Shown: piece after piece, positions 7,520 to 13,392 of the stretch | Layout of the letters: every line of letters begins with the position of its first letter | Numbering within the stretch: the stretch's first letter is position 1 | Assembly (NCBI GenBank): GCA_013368445.1 | Contig: JAACJO010000105.1 | Coordinates: 1 to 13,392 of the forward strand | Reading direction: 5' to 3' | Length of the DNA: 13,392 nt | DNA from: Leucocoprinus leucothites | Lineage: Eukaryota; Basidiomycota; Agaricomycetes; Agaricales; Agaricaceae | The notes under the pieces: model-generated | What the model saw: only the letters and a program-made list of their open reading frames with translations | The model's database searches: none | What the model was told of the DNA's origin: nothing | Position numbers and translations under genes: made by a program

Positions 7520-8774
7520 CACTACCATGATGCCAACTCCACCACCTATGGATCTGACCCATCAAGCAATAGCATCTTGGAGAATGAGTTCTACAAACTG
7601 GAAGAAGAGGACAATTGGAAGGCAGCCAAAGAAGAAGAACGGAAAGAACAAGAGGCTGAAGAGGCCAAGAAAAAGAAATGTGAGGAAGAGGAACCACAGA
7701 AGAGAAAAGAAGAGTTGCGCAGGAATATGGCAGAGAAGAAACAGAAAGAGGCAGAGGAAGCTGAGAGGAAGAGGAAAGAGGCCAAGGAAGAGGAGTGGCT
7801 ACAAAAATAGAAGGAAGAGGCCAAACTTGGGGAATGGATTCAGCTTGAGGCCAAGAAGAAGGAGAAGGAAAGACAGGAGAAGGAAAAAGGGAAGGGAAAG
7901 AAGAGAGAGGTTTGAAGTCGAGATTGTGGAGAGTCCAGCAAAGAAAATGAAAAACAACAGAAAATGCGAAGGTGGGGACCGGGTTTGAAAGCCTTGTGCA
8001 AAACTGACAAGTGGGCCAGCTGAGATGGCCAGGCTAACTCAACAGAGTGTGGCTGCTGGTCCCTCCAAGTATCAATTTACAGAGCTGGATGACCAAGATG
8101 ACAATCCATTGTGGACACCCAGCTCAGGTTTGGCCAGAGATGGAAGAGACAAGACTGCTTGCCCTCCAAAAATGTGGAAACTATGACACCAAGGGAGGGA
8201 AGATAAAGATGGGTGGAAACAACAAGTGCAGGCAGTGCTTGCATCTGGGTAAGAAACCACACTGAGCAAAATGACACATGAGTAACTCCCATTTCTTGGG
8301 TCAGCTGACCAACTGGCAACATTCACAGTGGCAAGTATATGTGTGAGCTGTCATACTTCAAAGCAGAAGTGTGCAGTTTGACAGAGGCTGACAAACAGCC
8401 TCATGAACAAATGTATGAGCTCATCATCAAGCAGAGGAAGACCCACACCATGCAATTGGCTATTCTGAAGGAGTTGAAGGGTATCCGAGCTGAGTTGGGC
8501 ACACAGCACTTGGCAGTGTTGTTGAGTATCTGCTCCCAGACAAAGGTCATGGATGGGCTGGCCAAGGACTTTGAAGAGTTCTACAACCAGCTTGTCCTGG
8601 ATGACAAGGTGATGGGGATGAGGCACATGAAAAGGCATGGGTGGAGTTGGATGCCAGATTGGCACTAAGAAGAAAACCATGCCAGAGAAGTTGGATGCTG
8701 GATCTGGGGATGAGGGGGAAGCTGGAGAGGAGGAAGGTGAGGCAGAGGATGAGGGTGAGAATAGTAGTAAATAG
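7520..8774 (+). pseudogene. Opposite-strand accessory gene of element B: coiled coil, Cys cluster, acidic tail
   Basis: A decayed gene of about 415 codons, antisense to element B, between its chromodomain and PPT. The frame opening at 7520 gives a Glu/Lys/Arg-rich coiled coil (7577-7910), broken by TAG at 7808-7810 where Gln is likely. A frameshift near 7910 leads to FEVEIVESPAKKMK, a nuclear-signal-like basic patch. Further on are FTELDDQDDNPLWTPSSGL, several stops, and CVSCHTSKQKC (8340-8372), a C-X2-C-X6-C cluster like half of a fungal Zn2Cys6 domain. After another shift comes a helical segment (8373-8616), then DEAHEKAWVELDARLAL (8617-8664), then an acidic Glu/Gly/Asp tail ending in TAG at 8772-8774. 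The start could be ATG 7527 with an early shift. The function is unknown; it could be a DNA-binding or gag-like accessory protein. Confidence 0.6.
8340..8372 (+). other. C-X2-C-X6-C cluster in the opposite-strand gene
   Basis: The frame through 8340-8372 reads CVSCHTSKQKC. Spacing and the final K-x-K-C resemble the first half of Zn2Cys6 clusters, usually C-x-x-C-R-x-x-K-x-K-C; here His stands where Arg is common, which a CGT to CAT change would explain. I do not see a convincing second half. Confidence 0.45.
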
Positions 8775-9069
8775 GTCATTTCCTCAATCCACTCAGCTTG
8801 TGTGCTTGTTGTGACTTCTGTCTGTTTATGTGTCATGTATATCTTGTACTTTTTGGGACTTCATTGAAATTTGCATGTTATTTTCTTGGGACAAGGTGTG
8901 AGTAAGGAGGAATCTGAAGTAAGGAAAAGGATGAGAGGGAGATGAGGCTATTGGCTGTAAGTGAAAACAAAACAGTAAGTAATAAAGTATGAAAAATTGT
9001 TTAAGTCCAAAAGAAAATGAGTGAGCAGTATCACAAAAGGAAGGTGAAAGTACATAGCCAAGATGAAGT
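8775..9069. other. Non-coding spacer between the opposite-strand gene and chromodomain
   Basis: I see no coding sequence on either strand. It begins T-rich (3'-UTR-like for the plus-strand gene) and then becomes A/G-rich. It holds one AATAAA. It separates two convergent reading directions. Confidence 0.5.
8981..8986 (+). terminator. AATAAA polyadenylation-like signal
   Basis: A canonical AATAAA about 205 bp downstream of the stop of the opposite-strand gene, in an A-rich context. It fits a 3' end for that gene, but a single hexamer in AT-rich DNA is weak evidence. Confidence 0.3.
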
Positions 9070-9266
9070 CTAGGATAAAGGAAGTGGGCCAGGCTTGTCA
9101 GGGTAAGCAGAATGGAAGTCAGAAAGAAGTTCAGTCACATGTGTAAGTTTAGTAGCAGGTAACCATGAAGATTCTTTGTCAGCATCTTCATATCCCAACC
9201 AGATGACCTTGTAAAGAAGTTTGCATGTGCAACATCAATTGATCTTCAAGTCTACAATGGGTGATC
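9070..9266 (-). pseudogene. pol: Chromodomain at the end of element B integrase
   Basis: Chromodomains at the integrase C-terminus guide chromoviruses to marked histones in heterochromatin. The minus strand reads CKLLYKVIWLGYEDADKESS and then WLPATKLTHVTELLSDFHS, giving the typical Y-x-V-x-W-x-G-Y/W and E-x-S-W-L pattern with its aromatic residues retained. It ends AYPDKPGPLPLS and TAG (9070-9072). A preceding segment, EYEIT (about 9260-9275), is in another frame after the TGA at 9267-9269, so one frameshift lies within the domain. The stop at 9070 is the natural end of pol. Confidence 0.85.
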
Positions 9267-10345
9267 TCATACTCCAGTGCTGTCAATGACAATGGGAGCA
9301 GGAGCTGGTTCTGTGCAATTGGAAAATGGATTGGGTGTGGTCAGCTCAAGCATGGAAATGTGGAAGACTGGATGAACAGCATGCATGGAATCTGGAAGGC
9401 AAAGGGTGAACAAGTGAGAGCCAGGTTGAGCAATCATTTTGTATGGACCAAGATATTTTTCAGAGAGTTTCTTGGATGGACAGGTAGTATGGAAAAATTG
9501 AGCTTTCACAAAAACTTTCTGGCTGACTTTGAACTCCAGGGCTGGTAACTGTGCATCAACAGATTGTTGGTAGTGTTCTTGAGCAGTGGCTATCTCAGCC
9601 TTGAGAGTCATCTGTAATTCGTTGAGGTTGACTGTGAAGTGTGCGCAAGCCAATGCAATATTGTGTTCAGGATGGACTGTAATGTTAGGGTGATAACCTT
9701 GTTGGTGAAGAAGGGTGAAATTCCAGTGGTAGCACTGGGCATGTTGTTGTATGCAAATTCTGCAAGTGGGAGGAGGTCGGACCAGTTGTTTTGCTGATAG
9801 TTGCAGTAAATGAAGAGGTACTGCTCTAGCATTTGGTTAGTTCATTCTGTCTGTCTGTCACCTTCAGGATTCTGGATGTGAAGTGAAGGTGCATGTCCAG
9901 AGCTGTGCCAAGGGAATGGAAGAAGTGTGAGACAAACTCTGAACTGCGATTGGAAGTGACATGAGAAGGAACACCGTGCTTAGAGAATATGTGAATGACG
10001 AATAACCTGCCAGTTCTGTGGAAGTGATAGTGTCATGAGTCAGAATGAATACAGCCTGTTTTGAGAGTCAGTCGATGATAATGAGGATGGTGTCAAAGCC
10101 AGAGGAGGAAGGGAGTTTCTCGATGAAGTCCATTGAAATTGAATTCTAAGGGCATTCAGGAATGGGGAGTTGCTTGAGGTTACCATATGGCTTATGGTGT
10201 TGAGACTTGGATCACATACAGGTAACACAGGATTTACAGAAAGCCTTGACCTGAGATCAGATGTCAGGCCAGGTGTACTTGCAGATGAGTTCAAGGGTTA
10301 TTCTGACCAAAATGGCCAGAAAGGATATGATGTGTTTGTATTGTA
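9267..10345 (-). pseudogene. pol: Integrase of element B
   Basis: From high to low coordinates: a zinc finger with GHFGQN (about 10303-10322) and FCKSCVTC, compensating indels between them; then SISMDFIEKLPSSSGFD with the first catalytic Asp; then HGVPSHVTSNRSSEFVSHFF, where the second Asp is Asn (9949-9951) and Gly is Ser; then PEGDRQTE with the catalytic Glu, followed by TGA (9842-9844) where Arg is usual. The C-terminal part has [39 protein letters not shown], and the GPY/F module SEKYLGPYKMIAQPGSHLF with VHPVFHISMLE. Several stops and frameshifts occur, and the D to N change alone would inactivate it. The chromodomain follows directly. Confidence 0.9.
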
Positions 10346-10619
10346 GAACTCTGAGTTGAAGGTTGTTGATGTCAGGTATGTAGATCCTGTTGTCAAGCCG
10401 AAGAAAGCCAGTGGAATGGACTGACCAGCCTTTAGGATGAGTGATATAAGCAGATGCGATCAGGTCTTGAGGAAGTGAAGTAAGGATATCTGAATGAAGT
10501 TTCTTGAGATCTAGTATGGTGGCAGGAAAGGGAAGGAGTTGAAAAATAAGTAGCTTGAACTGAAGCGATAACTGTTCATGTGAAAATACTGGATGGAAAT
10601 TATGAGGATTGACCAAAGC

Positions 10620-11190
10620 ATAGCCATTATTCCCCCCTTTAGGGTAGATGTCCCATCTAGTGAGAGCATCAGGCTTGGTTCCAAGTCAGCCAGGTTGGAA
10701 ACAGATAATAAGATTGAACTGTGATATGAACTCAGACCAACAAGCCTGTTGATGAGTTAGGATCTTTCATAGTGCAGAAGTATTCCAGGTTCTTGTGATT
10801 GGTAACAAGGTCAATAGAAGTGAGGCTCCTTCAAGGTAATGCTGCCAGGTGCAAAGCCTCGAAGATAGCAAGGAAGCTCTTTGTTGTGAGTGTCATAGTT
10901 TAACTCCATGTTGAAGGTGTGGGAGTGGAACACAATTGGGTGAACTTTGTTTTCATCCATGACAATGGAAAGGATGGCAGCAAGTGCATAATCGGAAGCA
11001 TCAGTCTCAATGATGATCTGGGCATTGGGTATCCAGTGAGTGAGGATAGGAGCAGTAGTGAACACTTCTTTAAGGGAGTTAAAGGCTTCACAACACTGTT
11101 CATCAAAGTTCCATCTAGACACTTTTTGGGTGAGGTGCATAAGTGGGATGGTGATATCAGAATAGTTGTAAATGAAGCATCAGTAGAAAT
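10620..11190 (-). pseudogene. pol: RNase H domain and linker of element B
   Basis: The frame reads FNSLKEVFTTAPILTHWIP and then ETDASDYALAAIL, with the first catalytic Asp, followed by HPIVFHSHTFNMELNYDTHN and KEL, with the catalytic Glu. A shift gives LAIFEAL and then LVTNHKNLEYF, where the usual Asp of T-D-H-K-N is Asn (10798-10800). Another frame supplies WSEFISQFN and KPDALTRWDIYPKGG, which lead into the linker before integrase. The region is split over all three frames. The domain would remove RNA from the hybrid and define the PPT primers; this copy lacks an active-site Asp. Confidence 0.85.
10628..10644 (-). other. PPT-like tract inside pol (candidate central PPT)
   Basis: The minus strand reads CCCTAAAGGGGGGAATA, against CCCTAAGGGGGGAATA at the 3' PPT, differing by one A. 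It encodes YPKGGNN between RNase H and integrase. Central PPTs prime a second plus-strand start in lentiviruses and Ty1. The sequence match is certain; the role is inferred. Confidence 0.5.
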
Positions 11191-12014
11191 TGGCAAAACC
11201 AAGAAAAGACTGTATGTCTTTGACTTTCTTTGGTTCAGGCCACTCCTGGATGATTTTGATCTTGTCTTCCGACATTTTGAGACTGGCTGGTGAGAGAATG
11301 TACCTGAGGTATTTGACAGAATCAGAATGGAACTCAGATTTCTCTTTAGCATATAGGCCATGCTTGCAGAGCTGCTTGAGGACATCTTGAACATGTTTCT
11401 TGTGTGTGTCAAGGTCATCAGAGTAGATGAGGATATCATCAAGATAAACTGTGCATATGTCAAGGAGGTCAGAAAAGATATTGTTCATGAACTGCTGGAA
11501 GGCTGCAGATGCATTGGTGAGTCTGAAAGGCATAACCAGCTATTCAAAGGATCTATAGCAGGTCCTGAAAGCTGTTTTCCATTCATCTCCTTCAGCGATC
11601 CAAATAAGGTGATAAGCATGTTAAAGGCCTATTTTGGTGTAGATTGGGTTTTGCAAGGAGAGTTGAGTAGGTCAGAAATGAGGAAGTGGGTAGTGATCCT
11701 TCTTGATGATGCGATTAAGGCCATGGAAATTGACACAAAGTTGTAATGAACTGTCTTTCTTCCAAACGAAGAGAACAGGTGCACTGTGAGGCGAGGAAGT
11801 GGGGTGGATAAATCCAATAGATAGGTGTTCGTCAAAATTCATGGAGCAACTCAAGCTCAGATGGAGATAATGAATAGATAGTGCCAATGGGAGGTTGAGC
11901 ACCCTCTTCAATATTGATTTTGAGATTGTAAGGGCAATGCAGCAAGGCTATTGGCACAAGCTTTGCTGAACACATCGAATTCATGATATTCATCAGGCAC
12001 TTTAGAAAGGTCAA
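11190..12014 (-). pseudogene. pol: Reverse transcriptase domain of element B
   Basis: From high to low: [20 protein letters not shown] and [53 protein letters not shown] (fingers), then the motif A region reading YTKIGL followed by TAA (11621-11623) and HAYHL, where I expect Y-T-K-I-D-L-R; so the first catalytic Asp is Gly (11627-11629). Next come GDEWKTAFRT, MPFRLTNASAAFQQFMNNI, and VYLDDILIYSDDLDTHKKHV with the YLDD box intact. The thumb and connection read SEDKIKIIQEWPEPKKVKDI and QSFLGFANFY. At least three frame changes and several stops (for example SFE-TAG, where Trp is usual) are present. This is the most strongly recognisable domain of the window. Confidence 0.95.
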
Positions 12015-12293
12015 TTGACTGTCAGAAACCTGAGCTGAATTGGGAAGTGGATGGCAAGCTGAGGTTGAGGCAGAAATTTACTGAACCAGGAAGGCATGGG
12101 CACAAATGTATGCAGCAGCATTGATGATAGAAACATGAGGAGCTGTTGCAATACCAGGAGTAGACATAGAAGTCCCAGAGGATGGTGAATTCAGAGGAGG
12201 AGTGTCAGCTGTCGGGCTAGGAGCAGGTGATGATGTAGGAGCTGCTATGGGAGCAGATGCAATGCAGGCAGAAGGGGCAAGATTATCCTGCAA
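12000..12293 (-). pseudogene. pol: Protease-RT linker of element B
   Basis: A Pro/Ala/Ser/Thr-rich low-complexity stretch (SAPIAAPTSSPAPSPTADTP) is followed by VSIINAAAYICAHAFLVQ and then, across frames, EYHEFDVF-like residues that in relatives precede the RT fingers. It is a flexible spacer between protease and RT in the polyprotein and has no catalytic motif. One open frame covers 12078-12293; the part nearer RT is shifted. Identity rests on position between the two enzymes. Confidence 0.6.
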
Positions 12294-12299
12294 ATGTGA

Positions 12300-12700
12300 T
12301 CAGAAAGATATACTGCTTGAAACCCAGTCAATCAATGGATTGTAGCGGGTGAGCCAGTTATGTCCTAGTACCACAGAGCAGGAAGAATCAAGCTGAGTGA
12401 CATAGAAGTCAATAGTCATAGATTCACCGGTAGAGAAAGTAACAGGCAGATTCAAGTTCAGTAATGTAACTATTTGATGATCTGTCAAATAGGCAAAGCT
12501 CAATAGGAGTAAGGGCAAAGTCAGAAGAGAGTGAGTGCAGATGAAATCAGAATCTATGAAGCAATGAGTCAAGCCGGAATCAATGAGAGCACAAAAGGGT
12601 ATCTTGAATATTATCAGATAAGCAAATGAGAGAAGAAGTGAGGGAAGTGATAAGAGAATTCGGATCAGAAAGAGTGGACGCATTGAGGTGGAGGAGACTC
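12300..12700 (-). pseudogene. pol: Retropepsin-like protease of element B
   Basis: The aspartic protease cleaves the Gag-Pol polyprotein within the particle. The frame contains IPFCALIDSGLTHCFIDSDF, whose D-S-G (12573-12581) is the active-site triplet, and ends in STGESMTIDFYVTQLDSSC and VVLGHNWLTRYNPLIDW, the conserved flap-to-terminus region of this lineage; the L-G-x-x-W-L motif is intact. The active-site segment is open for about 100 codons. Upstream of about 12620 the better reading (GDPQDSAQTGGCIELICAPE) is in another frame, so one frameshift separates protease from the gag side. The active-site region itself has no visible lesion. Confidence 0.85.
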
Positions 12701-12761
12701 TCTGGTGCACAGATGAGCTCAATGCAACCCCCAGTCTGTGCAGAGTCCTGAGGGTCACCCT

Positions 12762-13392
12762 CTATTTTTCCAGACTCTTTTCAGAGTCCTTGGGAGGAGC
12801 TTTGACCTTGTGGATCTTGGCCTGATTTTGTTTCTTATGGCAATTTTTAACCTTGTGGCCTTTGCCACAGAATAGACAAAGATCTTTGTTGAGACATTGT
12901 TTCCACTCCTTGGGTGTCAATTTGCCATTTTGGCCAAGTTTGCTTGAGAGGTCAAATTTCAGCATAGGGCATTGGTACTAGATGTGGATGGAGCAGGGGT
13001 GTTGGATTTAGTTGACAGGGCCTGCGACTGATTGCAGTTGCTGTTGTTATTGCCAGGTTGAGACTGGCCACATGGCAGATTCAGATTGGAAGTATTGGAG
13101 GTCAAGGGCTTGTTGGGCTCCTTCCAACTGAGAGAATCAGCAGCATCCTTTTCTACAGTGTGGGCAAACACGTTCACAGTCATGCTCCCAGTAGCATCTG
13201 TCATAAATGATGTCCAAACAGTGCATTTCTTCAAAGGTAGTAGGTTTGCCCTACTTGTGAGTGCTGAGAGGGTCTTGGATGCAGTTTGGAAGTCCCTTGT
13301 AGTAATGGTGACAGAGAACCTCATTATTCCAACCAAGTTGGGAGGCATGTTTGAGGAACTCTACATTGTAGGTGGCAATCTTGTCACCTGGT
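12762..13392 (-). pseudogene. gag: Gag (capsid C-terminal part and zinc knuckle) of element B
   Basis: Gag assembles the particle and binds RNA. It enters from the right edge as PGDKIATYNVEFLKHASQLG, then EVLCHHYYKGLPNCIQDPLS (capsid C-terminal fold), a TAG at 13251-13253 where Gln is likely, and GKPTTFEEMHCLDII. A frameshift leads through a Ser/Asn-rich linker to SKLGQNGKLTPKEWKQCLN and the knuckle CLFCGKGHKVKNC (12840-12878), then a Lys-rich tail ending in TAG at 12762-12764. The knuckle is C-X2-C-X3-H-X4-C, one residue shorter than canonical. Several Cys and His occur where Arg is common in relatives as I recall, suggesting CpG decay. The N-terminus lies outside the window. Confidence 0.85.
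12840..12878 (-). other. Gag CCHC zinc knuckle, one residue short
   Basis: CLFCGKGHKVKNC has all four ligands, but only three residues between the second Cys and His. A lost codon after GK is the simplest reading. It might weaken zinc binding. Confidence 0.6.

Larger units (their letters stand above)
6901..13392 (-). mobile_element. Chromovirus-type Ty3/gypsy retrotransposon (element B), 3' part
   Basis: On the minus strand the order is gag, protease, RT, RNase H, integrase and chromodomain, followed by a polypurine tract and LTR; the 5' end lies beyond the right edge. The chromodomain after integrase places it among chromoviruses (Tf1/Tf2-like). Signatures include the gag zinc knuckle, IDSG of protease, YLDDILIYSDD of RT and DASDYALAAIL of RNase H. 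Integrase lacks the second catalytic Asp, RT has lost the motif A Asp, and stops are frequent, so the copy is dead. An additional opposite-strand gene occupies 7520-8774. Confidence 0.92.

Noticed and set aside
7591..7824. Minus-strand Ser/Phe/Leu-rich ORF opposite the coiled coil
   Set aside because: It is the complement of GAA/GAG/AAG repeats; the Glu/Lys reading on the plus strand has heptad-like coiled-coil character, so this is a shadow.
8351..8836. 161-codon minus-strand ORF rich in Ser/Pro
   Set aside because: It is the complement of the helical segment and acidic Glu/Gly tail of the plus-strand gene; its Ser/Pro run mirrors GAG/GAA/GGN codons.
10900..11463. 187-codon minus-strand ORF overlapping RT/RNase H
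   Set aside because: A Ser/Leu/Thr-rich out-of-frame shadow; the RT motifs (YLDD, QSFLGFANFY, ETDASDYALAAIL) are in neighbouring frames.
12480..12640. Internal duplication in the protease region (LLLSFAYL appears twice)
   Set aside because: The second copy fits the normal protease reading and the first lies in the wrong frame upstream of a frameshift; nucleotide similarity is patchy.
1..13392. Bacterial operons, CRISPR arrays, tRNA or rRNA genes
   Set aside because: No spaced direct repeats, no cloverleaf or rRNA signatures, no ribosome-binding-site pattern; all recognisable coding is of eukaryotic retroelements.

Overview
The window looks like transposon-rich, probably heterochromatic DNA from a mushroom-forming basidiomycete (Agaricomycetes). 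Grounds: two Ty3/gypsy polyproteins of the kind I recall from such genomes, a LINE with fungal-type ORF1 zinc knuckles and endonuclease, a Myb/SANT-like gene of a type expanded in these fungi, a possible 67-nt intron, and very strong CpG depletion. No intact host gene is visible. Species is not determinable; almost every coding segment is a pseudogene with stops and frameshifts.

Layout. (1) 1-1320: a broken plus-strand coding region that I do not recognise. (2) 1321-5300, minus strand: a decayed Ty3/gypsy pol remnant (element A), read from high to low coordinates as RT, RNase H, linker, integrase zinc finger, integrase core and C-terminal domain. (3) 2322-3284: a 963-bp non-coding insertion inside A's integrase, flanked by a 9-bp direct repeat and best explained as a non-autonomous hAT-like DNA transposon that arrived later. 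(4) 5300-5519, minus: a Myb/SANT-like DNA-binding domain running straight into the truncated RT of A. (5) 5614-6900, plus: a LINE carrying the C-terminal part of ORF1 and the endonuclease part of ORF2; it stops exactly where an LTR begins. (6) 6901-13392, minus: element B, a chromovirus-type Ty3/gypsy element running off the right edge, read from the right as gag, protease, RT, RNase H, integrase, chromodomain, then polypurine tract and 3' LTR (7397 down to 6901).

The most interesting feature is in element B. Between the end of its chromodomain (9070) and its polypurine tract (7410) lies a decayed gene of about 415 codons on the opposite strand (7520-8774). It encodes a Glu/Lys-rich coiled coil, a C-X2-C-X6-C cluster and an acidic tail, and is followed by an AATAAA. 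This suggests a chromovirus with an accessory antisense gene. Element B also has a near-exact second copy of its polypurine tract inside pol (10628-10644), a candidate central polypurine tract.

Relative history inferred from nesting: A and the LINE are old; the hAT-like element entered A; B entered the LINE. Many stops and active-site losses look like C-to-T or G-to-A changes at former CpG sites, as expected from methylation-linked decay. The hAT-like insertion has far more CpG and looks younger or differently treated.
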